A stretch of 40,287 bases of DNA from Planctomycetota bacterium (GCA_029936315.1 JAPYTD010000016.1:6225-46511), one strand, 5' to 3'. Counted from the stretch's first letter, positions 24,586-33,765 are shown. Program-made: numbers and translations. Notes: a model not told the origin generated them from the sequence alone.

Positions 24586-26667
24586 ATGGTGAGGAGTATT
24601 GGCATTGACCCGGGCGACCGGGTGGTCAACGTCGTCGAACTCGACGGCAGCTACCGCAAGACACGTTTGCTCAACGTCAGCAGCGCCACGATTGGCCTTG
24701 GTGACGATCCCATGCGGCCCGACATCATCACGGATGCGGTGCGCGAGGCGCTTGACGGTGGCAGCACCGGCAATGGCATGAAGGGCGAGATGACTCTGGG
24801 TTATCCGTGCCGCGAGGCCGTGATACGCACCATCGAGTTGCCGTTCAAGGGCGCCGATGCGATCAAGAAAGTCGTCAAGTCCGAGATCGAAGGTGAGATT
24901 TTCACCCACGCGGTTGAAGACATGGTGGTCGACTTTCACGAGGTTGGCCCGCTGGCGGCCGGCGGCACCAAGGTCATGGTCGCGTCCGTCCCGAAGATTG
25001 GCATTCGCAACCAGCTCGCTTCGTTGTCGACTCAGAAGATCGACCCTGAGCGCGTCGACCTCGACACGATGGCGTTGTGGCGGGTCGCGGATTGGACCGG
25101 CGCGTTCCAAGACGACGATGATGATGACGACGCCGAGCAGAAGCCGGTGCACGTGGTCATCGATCTTGGTGTTCGCAGCGTCAAGGTCATCTTGACCGCA
25201 GGCGACCAGCTCATCGAGATGCGCGTACTGCGCCTCGGCGACGCGACGGTTGCGGACCAGATCGCGCGTTCGCACGGCCTCAGCATTGAGCAGGCCCGCA
25301 CGGCGATTGCTGACGCGTTGCGCACCGGTACGGACGTGCGCGTGCATGCTGAAGAGCCAGATGCTGATGTGCCAGATGCCCAAGAGCCTGATGCCGAAGA
25401 ACTTGCTGCCACTTCTGATGAAGAAGGCGAAGGTGACGGCGAACAAGCAGCAACTGCCAGTAGCGAGTTGCCGGCGACCACATCGAGGCAGGTTGTCGCC
25501 TACAGCGACGTCGACGCGGCGTACACAAAATTCCTGCAGCGACTCGCCCGCGAACTGACGCGCTTCTTGGCTGCGACCGGTCTCGCCGTTCGCATCCGTT
25601 CGGTGTGGATGACCGGCGAGGCTTCGCAGCGTCCGGGCATCTCCGAGATGCTCGAGGCGGTGTTCAGTGTCAGGCCGCAAGAGCTCGATGTTCTGGGCAA
25701 CCTGTCGCACGACCTCGATGACGACGAAGCCGCTGCCTTGTCGCCGATACTGGCGGTTGCCGTGGGCCACGCGCTTGGTCGCATGGGCGGACCCGTTGGC
25801 TTCGAACTGCGCCAGGAAGACCTGGTGCTGACCGGTGGCTTTGACCGCATCAAGTTCCCGTTGGCGATCGCGTGCATGGTCGGGTTGTTGACGTTGTTCG
25901 TGTTCGCGAACCAGAAGTCGATGCGCCTCAAGACGCTCGAACTCGAACTCGGCCAACGCCACCACGATCCCAAGAATCCGAAGGCGGTTACCTTCCATGG
26001 CCAGCTCAATACCCTGTTCCAAGGCAAGTGGTTCCAGGACAAGAACTACTTCGTCGAGAGGAAGGGCAAGCGCGTCATCTACGCGTTCGATCATTTGGTG
26101 AAAGAGCTGACCGACGCGCCCGTGCATCGGCGCGTGCGCATCATTCGCGACCGGCTGAGGAAGGTCGCGAAGGCGAAGCAAAAGGAGTCGGGTGTCTACG
26201 AGGACATCTCGCTCGAGTCGGGCCTCGCCGTGCTGGTTCGCTGGGCGGAAGTGATGAAGAGCATCGAGCCGGAGTTGGGCCGCTACCTGGTGCCGAGCCT
26301 CGACCTGGACATGAGGCCGAAGTCGGGCAAGCTTGTGTTTACTGTGGCGTTCCGTGGCGATGAGTTCCGTTCGCGCAAGGCGACGGTCGAGAGTGCCTTC
26401 AAGCGCGAGTGGGGCAAGCCAGACTCGCCGTTTGTGGAGCCCAAGCAGCAAGCGACCGCGCCCGAGATACCGTTCCGCGACATCGCCGACAAGGGCATCT
26501 CGGGTGCCTACTTCACCTTCACGATTCCGATCCGCGAGTCGTTTGCACCGTTCGGACCGAGCTCGCGTCTTGGCGCTTTGATCCGCGAAGACAAACTTGC
26601 CCAACCCGTGAGCGACTACCTCGCCGCCGCGATGAACGCCGCCAGTGGCAAGGAGGAAACCCGATGA
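24586..26667 (+). CDS. PilM/GspL-like protein: actin-like cytoplasmic domain, membrane helix, periplasmic domain
   Basis: The 693-residue protein begins SIGIDPGDRVVNVVEL, the phosphate-1 strand of the PilM/FtsA/GspL actin-like fold. It continues with a second ATPase-type segment (HVVIDLGVRSVKVILTAGDQ) and VRIRSVWMTGEASQRPGI. Two acidic insertions occur: a poly-Asp run near 176-182 and Asp/Glu/Pro-rich repeats near 256-288. A membrane helix (about 424-442; FPLAIACMVGLLTLFVFAN) leads to a periplasmic domain of some 250 residues. This is the layout of GspL, or of PilM fused to PilN, in type II secretion and type IV pilus platforms. It starts 4 nt after the previous stop and overlaps the next gene by ATGA. 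No pilin or secretin genes are in the window. Confidence 0.75.
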   Translation: MVRSIGIDPGDRVVNVVELDGSYRKTRLLNVSSATIGLGDDPMRPDIITDAVREALDGGSTGNGMKGEMTLGYPCREAVIRTIELPFKGADAIKKVVKSEIEGEIFTHAVEDMVVDFHEVGPLAAGGTKVMVASVPKIGIRNQLASLSTQKIDPERVDLDTMALWRVADWTGAFQDDDDDDDAEQKPVHVVIDLGVRSVKVILTAGDQLIEMRVLRLGDATVADQIARSHGLSIEQARTAIADALRTGTDVRVHAEEPDADVPDAQEPDAEELAATSDEEGEGDGEQAATASSELPATTSRQVVAYSDVDAAYTKFLQRLARELTRFLAATGLAVRIRSVWMTGEASQRPGISEMLEAVFSVRPQELDVLGNLSHDLDDDEAAALSPILAVAVGHALGRMGGPVGFELRQEDLVLTGGFDRIKFPLAIACMVGLLTLFVFANQKSMRLKTLELELGQRHHDPKNPKAVTFHGQLNTLFQGKWFQDKNYFVERKGKRVIYAFDHLVKELTDAPVHRRVRIIRDRLRKVAKAKQKESGVYEDISLESGLAVLVRWAEVMKSIEPELGRYLVPSLDLDMRPKSGKLVFTVAFRGDEFRSRKATVESAFKREWGKPDSPFVEPKQQATAPEIPFRDIADKGISGAYFTFTIPIRESFAPFGPSSRLGALIREDKLAQPVSDYLAAAMNAASGKEETR

Positions 26668-27290
26668 GCTTCCTGAAGACCATGGACCTGTATCAGGGCA
26701 TCATCCTGTTGTCGATCATCCTGTTGCCAGCCGGTGGTTGGTGGGTGAAGAATCTCAGCAACGACATCGCCGATTGCGAGCGCGCGCTGCATGATGCGAC
26801 CAAGCCGAATGGCTTCCTCGAAGAGATCGGCGAGCTGCAGAAGAAGATCGAGATCGTGGCGGCGAACCAACGCACCACGTCGGATGCGATCCAGGACCCC
26901 AGCACGTACTTCGAAGGGCAGATCATGTCGGTCAGCACCGACCTCAAGAAGAACGACTTCACGCCAGGGTCGCCCAAGCCAGCGCGTGCCACCATCGGCA
27001 AGCAGAAGGTGGTGGACTACGTTGTCGACATGGGCTGGGGCCGCGGCAAGGCGAAGAAAGTCGTCAAGATGGACTTCATCTATGCGGTACTGTTCAACTG
27101 CGAGTCTGGCGCCAAGCGTGGCATGGCCAACGGGCCGCCGTCCGTCTGGCGTTTGCGCAAGCTGACGATCGCCAACGCCCTCGGTAGCGAGTGGCTCAAG
27201 CGCAAGAACACGCCGGACCCCGAGATGGAAGACAAGTGGTTCATCAACGACATGAAGTTCGCTCGCCGCGAGCCGGTAGCCAAGAAGTGA
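26664..27290 (+). CDS. Single-pass membrane protein, PilO/GspM-like by position
   Basis: The 208-residue protein has a short cytoplasmic end, one membrane helix (about 10-28; LYQGIILLSIILLPAGGWWV), a coiled coil (about 30-70; LSNDIADCERALHD, FLEEIGELQKKIEIVAANQ) and a mixed periplasmic domain. Its overlap with the PilM/GspL-like gene (ATGA at 26664-26667) and its topology match PilO or GspM. I cannot show sequence similarity by eye. AAGGAGG (26650-26656) is one of the best Shine-Dalgarno sequences in the window. The pair could form a heterodimer that links a cytoplasmic ATPase to a periplasmic structure. Confidence 0.65.
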   Translation: MSFLKTMDLYQGIILLSIILLPAGGWWVKNLSNDIADCERALHDATKPNGFLEEIGELQKKIEIVAANQRTTSDAIQDPSTYFEGQIMSVSTDLKKNDFTPGSPKPARATIGKQKVVDYVVDMGWGRGKAKKVVKMDFIYAVLFNCESGAKRGMANGPPSVWRLRKLTIANALGSEWLKRKNTPDPEMEDKWFINDMKFARREPVAKK

Positions 27291-27307
27291 TCTAGCTCAA
27301 GACTCGC

Positions 27308-27772
27308 ATGCGCCGCTCCTTCTGGATCCGGGTTGCGCCCCTCATGGTGCTCTTCGTGAGCGCTTGCGCGCCGATCGTTCGCTACACCAGCGAACTGGTC
27401 GATGACCGCCATGGGCGAACGTGGTTCACGCGGTTGCCATCTACCATCGGCGGCGCGACCGGCTTCGTCCTTGGGGTGCCGATCGACATCGTTTCGTTGC
27501 CCGCGACCTTCGCCGTCTACCGAACCCAGGCCAAAGAGACCCGCGATCCGCTGTCGGTCTTCTTGTTCCCGTCGTTCGTGTTGTGGAAGGTCGGCACGCT
27601 GTTGGGGTCGCCCTTCGATGCCGTCGAATGGTTGGCCTATCGCTCGTGGCAGGACCCCGCGCCGGTGACGCCGGAAGAGCGCGAAGCCATCGAGCGCAAG
27701 TGGGACGAACTCGAGTTCTCCGAGTATCCGGTCGTGCCGATCTACCCACTCGGGCCCGCCGGCAAGCGCTGA
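27308..27772 (+). CDS. Lipoprotein of unknown function
   Basis: The 154-residue protein has a basic start and a lipobox (VAPLMVLFVSAC, Cys20). Next comes a moderately hydrophobic, glycine-rich stretch (GGATGFVLGVPIDIVSLPATF, then FLFPSFVLWKVGTLLGSPFD) and a charged end (PEEREAIERKWDELEFSEYPVVPIYPLGP). The second half resembles small lipoproteins of the YceK type, but I do not claim membership. It starts 17 nt after the PilO-like gene and may belong to the same transcript. Confidence 0.65.
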   Translation: MRRSFWIRVAPLMVLFVSACAPIVRYTSELVDDRHGRTWFTRLPSTIGGATGFVLGVPIDIVSLPATFAVYRTQAKETRDPLSVFLFPSFVLWKVGTLLGSPFDAVEWLAYRSWQDPAPVTPEEREAIERKWDELEFSEYPVVPIYPLGPAGKR

Positions 27773-27827
27773 TTGCCAATCTGAAGGCGTATGCCAATTG
27801 GCGGCTCGGTCGCGGTAGATTGCGAGC

Positions 27828-28847
27828 GTGGATCGAGCAGCCCTACCCCTCAAACGACTGGCAGAGCAAGTACTCAAAGCGGATGGGTCGCTAACGCTCA
27901 CCCTGTTGCTTGAGTGCCTGGCAGAAGTTGGCGATCTGCGAACTCTGGCGCAGAAGTTCGGCTTGTCGCCAAAGGGCGGTTTTCGGGTCGAGCGTGCGCC
28001 TGCCAAGGTATTGGCGCCGCTATTGGCCGAACAGCGCGACCAGAAGAACCTGCGCGATGTCTTGTCGTTGTTGCTGCCAGAGTCGGCACCAGCGCAGTCA
28101 CCGGACGCCGAGCAGCAACGTGTGCAGGCTGCCGAACTGACCGAGGTTCGCGCCGTGTTGTCGCTGCGGGATGCCGACGTGGTGCGCCTGCGAGAAGAGA
28201 TCGAGCGTGCCCGTGAAGGACAGAATCGGGCGCGCGCGAGCGAGATGGATCTCGAACGTCAGTTGTCGACGGCGCAGGAAGGTCTTGCGCGGACCAAGCG
28301 GCTGCTGCACGAGGCGGAGCACCGCCCAAGCGAAGTGCCGGTGCACCGTGATGAACGCGAAACCGCGCATCGTTTGCATGACCTCGAAGCCGAGCGGGAA
28401 AGCTTGTTGGCGGCAGAGCAAGCGTTGCGACGCCAGCTGGCGCGCGATCACTCGCGAACTCGCGAACTCGAAGACGAAGTCACCGAGTTGGAGTCGCTAA
28501 TCCCGGCGAGTCGTCGCCGCAAGAAGAAGCCGATGCTGCCCGAGCCCGAACTCGAACGGCGCATCCTGGTGCCGCACTTCCTACCGTCGTTCTACAAGTC
28601 GCTCGAAGGCAAGGAGCGGCGCTCCGTCGAACGCGCAGTGCAGGCCATTCTGATGTTCTGCACCGAGGGCTACGCCTATCCGGGGCTAGAGGTCAAGCAG
28701 TTGGGCGGCCAGGACATGTGGAGCATGCGCGCGTCGCTTGGGCTGCGGATCTACTTCCGCCCGATCGGCGAAGGGGACATCGAGGTGCTCGAACTCGGGG
28801 ACCGCGAAGACCAGAACACGACCCTGCGCCGCCTGAAGGAGAAGTAG
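27828..28847 (+). CDS. Coiled-coil protein with C-terminal RelE/ParE-like domain
   Basis: The 339-residue protein has three parts. A helical N-terminus (1-85) starts LKRLAEQVLKADGSLTLTLL. A long charged coiled coil (about 95-225) follows (VRLREEIERAREGQ, LHDLEAERESLLAAEQALRRQL). After a basic RRRKKKP linker there is a domain of about 90 residues starting near 250: FLPSFYKSLEGKERRSVERAVQAIL, PGLEVKQLGGQDMWSMRA, LGLRIYFRPIGEGDIEVLELGDRED. The last part has the strand order of RelE/ParE toxins (K-x-L-x-G ... W-x-x-R ... R-I-x-F ... V-L-x-L-G). No antitoxin gene is adjacent, so it may be a nuclease-like or binding domain rather than a toxin. The GTG start is at 27828. The TAG stop overlaps the aat GTG by one base. 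Confidence 0.7.
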   Translation: MDRAALPLKRLAEQVLKADGSLTLTLLLECLAEVGDLRTLAQKFGLSPKGGFRVERAPAKVLAPLLAEQRDQKNLRDVLSLLLPESAPAQSPDAEQQRVQAAELTEVRAVLSLRDADVVRLREEIERAREGQNRARASEMDLERQLSTAQEGLARTKRLLHEAEHRPSEVPVHRDERETAHRLHDLEAERESLLAAEQALRRQLARDHSRTRELEDEVTELESLIPASRRRKKKPMLPEPELERRILVPHFLPSFYKSLEGKERRSVERAVQAILMFCTEGYAYPGLEVKQLGGQDMWSMRASLGLRIYFRPIGEGDIEVLELGDREDQNTTLRRLKEK

Positions 28848-29542
28848 TGGCGGAGCCCAGGCTGCCCGTGTTCCTGGATGCCGACCACGACGGAGCATTC
28901 CCTAACCCAGAACTATATGATTCAGAAGGGCTTGTGGCGGTTGGGGGGTCGCTCACCCGCAACCGGCTGGTCGCGGCCTACAGCAGTGGCATCTTTCCGT
29001 GGTTCGACGAGGGCTACGTGCCCATGTGGTGGAGCCCCGATCCGCGCGCCTACTTCGACCCCGACCATCTGCATATCTCGCGCAGTCTCGCCAAGACGTT
29101 GCGAAAGAACGAGTTCCGTCTGAGTTGGAACACCTGCTTCGAACGTGTCATGCGTGCCTGCGGCCAGCAACGCAGTGGCGGCACGTGGATCATTCCCGAG
29201 ATGCTCGAGGCCTACGTCGACCTGCATCGCTCAGGCTTCGCCCACAGCCTTGAGGTCTGGGTAGGCACAGAGTTGGTGGGTGGCACCTACGGCGTGCAGG
29301 TCGGCGGTTTGTTCGCAGCGGAGTCCAAGTTCCATCGACGAGCCGACATGTCCAAGGTCGCATTGGTGGCCTTGGTGCGGTCGTTGTTCCACAGCGGTAT
29401 GCAATTGCTGGACGTGCAGTTCGCGACGGAGCACCTCAGGGCCCTCGGTGCCCAAGTATTGTCTCGTCGGGAATATCTGCACCGCCTGGGCGTCGCTCGA
29501 AATGTCACAATTGACCTGACGGGTCTCGTGCCGGCGGTCTAG
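28847..29542 (+). CDS. aat: Leucyl/phenylalanyl-tRNA--protein transferase
   Basis: This cytoplasmic enzyme transfers Leu or Phe from aminoacyl-tRNA to N-terminal Arg or Lys, creating N-degrons for ClpS/ClpAP. The 231-residue protein shows the family blocks in order: FPNPELYDSEGLVAVGGSL, LVAAYSSGIFPWF, MWWSPDPRAYF, LHISRSLAKTLRK, GGTWIIPEMLEAYVDLH, GFAHSLEVWVGTELVGGTYGV, SKFHRRADMSKVALVALV and LRALGAQVLSRREYL. The start is GTG 28847, overlapping the preceding TAG, with AAGGAG just upstream. The frame remains open further upstream, but that part is the shadow of the coiled-coil gene. Translational coupling to the RelE-like gene is expected. Confidence 0.95.
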   Translation: MAEPRLPVFLDADHDGAFPNPELYDSEGLVAVGGSLTRNRLVAAYSSGIFPWFDEGYVPMWWSPDPRAYFDPDHLHISRSLAKTLRKNEFRLSWNTCFERVMRACGQQRSGGTWIIPEMLEAYVDLHRSGFAHSLEVWVGTELVGGTYGVQVGGLFAAESKFHRRADMSKVALVALVRSLFHSGMQLLDVQFATEHLRALGAQVLSRREYLHRLGVARNVTIDLTGLVPAV

Positions 29543-29544
29543 TC

Positions 29545-29577
29545 ACTAACGGGTTAGTTCGTCCCGGGGCATATGAT
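29545..29577 (+). promoter_or_regulatory. Palindrome plus -10-like box before the large periplasmic protein gene
   Basis: ACTAAC-GG-GTTAGT (29545-29558) is a perfect 14-bp inverted repeat. TATGAT (29572-29577) is one base from a consensus -10 and would place a start site about 25 nt before the ATG, just ahead of the GAGGAG Shine-Dalgarno. No good -35 lies 17 bp upstream; that position overlaps the palindrome, which could be an activator or repressor site. Confidence 0.35.
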
Positions 29578-29609
29578 ACGTTACGCGGCCCCCTCTGAGG
29601 AGATTCACG

Positions 29610-32600
29610 ATGCCTGCCAAACTCTCACTGGTTTCATTGGCCGGGGCACTCGCCCTGGGCAATGTGTTGTCCGCCCAGACTCCTGTTCGCATAACTCCCA
29701 CGCGGAGCGTTACTTCGAGCGGGAGCCTGGTCATTCCATCGGACCTCCTTCAAGGCGTGGTCCTAGCCGACCAAGACCCGGCCGCGGTGGCGGCAGCAGC
29801 TGCTGTGCCACAAGACCCGGTGAAGGCGGCGGCGGCTGCGAAGGCGAACTTGCGACTGCAGGCGTTCCGCAAGCTGGTCTTTGATCGGCGGCCATCGTCG
29901 ATCCTGAAGGCGTGGGCTGCACCCGACTTGAAGCCCTACGACCCGAAGGAAGAAGAGAACAAGGACGGCGCGAAGCAAAAGGAAGGGGACGCAGCAACAC
30001 CTGCAGGCAAGTCCGATGGGCAGCCGGGCGCGCCCGACAAGCCAACCGATAGAGCCGCGGCAGGGCCTCCGGGTCGACCGCTCAGCATTGGACCGGCGCT
30101 GAAGCTGCGGGCGGCCTCGACGACGGCCACGCCAGTCTTGCGAGTTGTGCGTTCGGTGCCGTTGCGCCCATCGGTGTCGTCGCGTTTGGCGCAACCTGCC
30201 AGTGGCGGGGCGATGACGCCGGCGCAGATCCAGGCATTGATCAACCAAGAGGTCGCCGAAGCGAAGCCGGCTCCGACCGACGCGCCAACCGTTGCGGTGC
30301 CAGTGCCGGCTGGCGCTGCCATCGAGGCCGCTTTGGCGGCCAAGAAGCTCAAGCGCGAGATGGAGATCCTGCAGCGCGACGTGACGCTCGGTCGCTGGGA
30401 TAAGCTCGCCGCGTTCCTCGGCGGGTTGCCCGAAAAGGACCAGCTCACTGCTTATGAGCACGTGCTCAAGACGTTGCCGCGCCACCCGAACAAGCCGCGC
30501 TCGAACCTGCCGGCCAACTTGCAGGAGCGCAACAGCTTCTCGTTCGAGGAAGCGTTCGTGCTCGCCGGCATGGCGCCGAAGGGCTTCGACAAGAAACAGT
30601 GCAAACTGCTCGCGCCCATCGTGCAGCGCGCGACCGCCAGTGGCAGCGTCACGGAAGAACTCATCCGATTGCTCGGCGTCGAAGTCAGCAAGCCCAAGGA
30701 GGCGATGCGTCTTGACCGCCGCGAGGCGGCCATGCTGCTGTCGAGCCTCGGGATGCAGAGCGAACTCGGCGCGTTCTTGCCGACGGCCACCGAGGCCGAG
30801 AAGAACGATGACCGCGAAGCACTCAACCTACTCGCCCGCTATTCGCTGGCGATGTATGCCAAAGACAAGCGTCACAGCTGGCTCGAAGACGCTTGGCAAG
30901 TGACGCAGAGTGCGCTCGCCAAGGGTGAGATTGGCAAAGAAGAGAAGGAGGAGGCGCTGCGTCGTGCCGTTGAGCTCGCGCCTAAGGTGGATGAAGAGCT
31001 TGGCCCGGCATGGTTGGCGAACAGCTTTACGGCGCGGCCCGAGCGCGGCATGGAGATCATTGCCACGATTGGCGGCCAGGTTGCGACGGGCTTCCAGGCG
31101 AAGGGTCGCGATACCGCGTATCGCGCGTCGGGCTTGAAGCTGCAGAAGACCGCAGTCGAAGCGTTGCTGAAGGTCGCGCCCGAACTTGCCGAGAAGTGGA
31201 AGCCGACGCTCGGAGTGTTGGCGCAAGGTTGGGTACAGGAAGCGGCGCACAGCCACACCCACTCGAAGACCACGTCGTTCGGCTCTTACATGGAGCGCGA
31301 CATCTACGGCAACATCTTCTACCGCAACCAACGCATGGGCGGCGGTGGTCGAGTGATGGCGATCGAGCCGGCCGACTTGATGGAGGCGCAGCCGAGCGAC
31401 AAGTGGGCGAGCTTGCTTAGCGAAGAACTGCTGCCGCACTTCACGACCGTGTCCGCGCAGCTCTGGCTGAAGGTCAACGAGTACGGCAAGGCCTTCCCAT
31501 ACATCGAGAAGCTCGCGCAGGTGAACCCGCGCAAGGCCAAGGAGCTCGCCAACGAGTTCCTCCGGGTTTGGCAGCGCAACAACAACCCGAACACGAACCG
31601 TTACTCGAACTCGTACATGTTCATGTTTGGCTTCGAGACGCGCGCCAACTCGATCCCGCTTACGCGCAGCAAGCAAGAGCGTAACCTGCGCGAACTGTCC
31701 AAGTACGTGAAGCTGCTGCGCGACCTGCCGATTGGTGGCGTGGATCCGAAGTTGCTGACGGCAGCGTTTGTTGCCGCGCACAGCTCGGCCGAGGTCTACC
31801 GCTTGGAGACCATCGAGAACGTCTTCGGCGATGTGCAGCAGCTCGATCCGGTCGTGCTCGGGGACCTGATCGGTCGCATGCGCACCAACCTCGCAACCGT
31901 CTGGCGCGTGCCGGCAGTGCAAAAGGCTGCCAAGACGCGCCGCTCGCAGAAGCAGATGCTTGAGCAGGTCGCGCAAGGTTATGCGACGGCGTTGACGCTC
32001 GCCCAAGAATCGCTCGTTTCCAAGGGGCGGCACTGGGCGCTCTTGACGGCGGTCGCGACGTTGCTGCACGACCAGAACAACTTCTCGAAGGAGATGAAGC
32101 GCAACAGCAACTTCGCGGACATCCGCAAGACTGCCTTCACGTTGTTCGAAGAGGCGGCCGAACACTACTCGTCGCTTGCTCCGGGTTTGACGCTCGATGA
32201 GGAGACCGACACCCCCTACACGATGTGGTTTTACTCGGCGCTCGGCGCTGCGGACCTCGGCGCCGTGGATGAAACGCACGTCGTCGCTAAGTCGCAGCTG
32301 CCGCTCATCAGAGAAGCCCTGGCGTCGCTGCCCGATGACTCGCGCGAACGTCACGAGACGCGCTTTGCCAACCTGTTGTTCACGCGCATGTCGGCGGTGA
32401 AGCCGCAGATCAAGTTCCGCTACCTGCAGGCCGGTTTCGAGATCACTGGCGAAGACAACGAGCAGACCAAGGATGCCAAGCGGATCTGGGAGTACTACCA
32501 GGACCTGCTCGGCGAACTGCGTCTCGATGTCGTGGTCGATGGTCCGACCGAAGTGGGCACCAAGCCGTTTGGTGTGCGCGTCGACATCATGCACTCCGAG

Positions 32601-33671
32601 CAAGTCGGACGCGAAAGCGGTGGCTTCCAAAAGTACGCGACCAACCAGAACGATCTGCGGTTCGCCTTCAACTACGGTCGTCCGACTGAAAACTATCGCG
32701 ACAAGTTCCACGAGGCGGCGATCGCGACGCTGCGCGAGAACTTCGAGTTGCTGTCGATCACGTTCAACAGCGAGAAGATGGAGGCGTTGCGCGATGATGA
32801 TCCGGCGTGGCAGCGCACGCCATACGCCTACATGTTGTTGCAGGCGCGCGGTCCGCACGTCGATCGCATTCCGCAGATCAAGATGGACCTCGACTTCAAT
32901 GACATGTCGGGCTTCACGATCCTGCCAATTGGTTCGTCGCCGGTGGCCATCGATGCCTCGGTCAAGCAAGGGGCTCGACCCTACTCGAACCTCGAAGTGA
33001 TCCAACTGCTTGACGAACGCAAGGTCGACGAAGGCAAGATCATCCTCGAGATCAAGGCCAAGAGCTGGGGCATGGTGCCGGACCTCGACACGTTCCTCGA
33101 CTTGGACACGCCCGGGTTTGTCATCAAGAAGCGCGATGACCAAGGCTCGGCCGTCATGCGATTCTCGGACGACCAGGACTCGATCGAGAGTGAACGTGTT
33201 TGGTTGCTGTCGTTGGAGCCCGAAGACGGCACGGCACCGGGCAAGTTCCGCTTTGGTGAGCCCAAGCACGAAGGCGTCACTGCCGTTTATCAGCGCTACA
33301 ACGATGCCGACATCGAGACGGTCAGCGCGATGATCGCACTGCGTCGCATCATCGACCTCACCAACCCCATCTGGGCGTGGGTGCTGCTCGTCATCGCGAT
33401 TGCGGGCTACGTCGTTTGGTTCTTCATGCCGGCATCGGGCAAGGGCTCGGACACGGGCGAAGCCGCGCTCCGTCTGCCGGAGCAACTCACTGCGTTTTCG
33501 GTGCTCGCACTGCTGCAAAAGGTGCGTGGCCTCGCGCCGCTGGCCGAGTCGCAGAAGCAACAACTCGACGCGGACATGCGCCGCATTGAAGCGAGCCACT
33601 TTGGCAAGGGCGACGGCGAGCAACTCGAACTCGAGACGATCGCCAGGAGCTGGCTGAACAGGGCGACCTAG
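29610..33671 (+). CDS. Very large periplasmic protein with C-terminal membrane anchor, unknown function
   Basis: The 1353-residue protein has a signal peptide (LVSLAGALALGNVLSAQ), then a Pro/Ala/Lys-rich low-complexity region (about 50-240). A long mostly helical body (about 240-960) resembles an alpha-solenoid (EKDQLTAYEHVLKTLP, LAQVNPRKAKELANEFLRVW). A beta-rich part (about 960-1230; LRLDVVVDGPTEVGTKPFGVRVDI) precedes a membrane helix near 1252-1274 (WAWVLLVIAIAGYVVWFFMP) and a cytoplasmic tail of about 75 residues. I recognise no named family. It has a strong GAGGAG Shine-Dalgarno (29597-29602). The MoxR gene follows 94 bp later, and the topology resembles BatD-type proteins of Bat operons, so I infer a periplasmic component of the same system. 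Confidence 0.85.
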   Translation: MPAKLSLVSLAGALALGNVLSAQTPVRITPTRSVTSSGSLVIPSDLLQGVVLADQDPAAVAAAAAVPQDPVKAAAAAKANLRLQAFRKLVFDRRPSSILKAWAAPDLKPYDPKEEENKDGAKQKEGDAATPAGKSDGQPGAPDKPTDRAAAGPPGRPLSIGPALKLRAASTTATPVLRVVRSVPLRPSVSSRLAQPASGGAMTPAQIQALINQEVAEAKPAPTDAPTVAVPVPAGAAIEAALAAKKLKREMEILQRDVTLGRWDKLAAFLGGLPEKDQLTAYEHVLKTLPRHPNKPRSNLPANLQERNSFSFEEAFVLAGMAPKGFDKKQCKLLAPIVQRATASGSVTEELIRLLGVEVSKPKEAMRLDRREAAMLLSSLGMQSELGAFLPTATEAEKNDDREALNLLARYSLAMYAKDKRHSWLEDAWQVTQSALAKGEIGKEEKEEALRRAVELAPKVDEELGPAWLANSFTARPERGMEIIATIGGQVATGFQAKGRDTAYRASGLKLQKTAVEALLKVAPELAEKWKPTLGVLAQGWVQEAAHSHTHSKTTSFGSYMERDIYGNIFYRNQRMGGGGRVMAIEPADLMEAQPSDKWASLLSEELLPHFTTVSAQLWLKVNEYGKAFPYIEKLAQVNPRKAKELANEFLRVWQRNNNPNTNRYSNSYMFMFGFETRANSIPLTRSKQERNLRELSKYVKLLRDLPIGGVDPKLLTAAFVAAHSSAEVYRLETIENVFGDVQQLDPVVLGDLIGRMRTNLATVWRVPAVQKAAKTRRSQKQMLEQVAQGYATALTLAQESLVSKGRHWALLTAVATLLHDQNNFSKEMKRNSNFADIRKTAFTLFEEAAEHYSSLAPGLTLDEETDTPYTMWFYSALGAADLGAVDETHVVAKSQLPLIREALASLPDDSRERHETRFANLLFTRMSAVKPQIKFRYLQAGFEITGEDNEQTKDAKRIWEYYQDLLGELRLDVVVDGPTEVGTKPFGVRVDIMHSEQVGRESGGFQKYATNQNDLRFAFNYGRPTENYRDKFHEAAIATLRENFELLSITFNSEKMEALRDDDPAWQRTPYAYMLLQARGPHVDRIPQIKMDLDFNDMSGFTILPIGSSPVAIDASVKQGARPYSNLEVIQLLDERKVDEGKIILEIKAKSWGMVPDLDTFLDLDTPGFVIKKRDDQGSAVMRFSDDQDSIESERVWLLSLEPEDGTAPGKFRFGEPKHEGVTAVYQRYNDADIETVSAMIALRRIIDLTNPIWAWVLLVIAIAGYVVWFFMPASGKGSDTGEAALRLPEQLTAFSVLALLQKVRGLAPLAESQKQQLDADMRRIEASHFGKGDGEQLELETIARSWLNRAT

Positions 33672-33765
33672 TCTGCCCTTGCTCGGCGCGGGTTGGGCGA
33701 TGCCTCGCTCGACCCCCCAACGCCCTCACACACTTTCGAACAACTCCTCTACCGCCAATCCCCTT

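Noticed and set aside
24532..26604. Long open frame of 690 codons on the minus strand
   Set aside because: It mirrors the PilM/GspL-like gene, has no signal or recognised motif, and has the Arg/His-rich composition of an antisense frame.
30828..33623. Long open frame of 931 codons on the minus strand
   Set aside because: It is antisense to the well-supported 1353-residue gene. Its translation is rich in Arg, His and Val without domains, as expected from the reverse of GC-rich codons.
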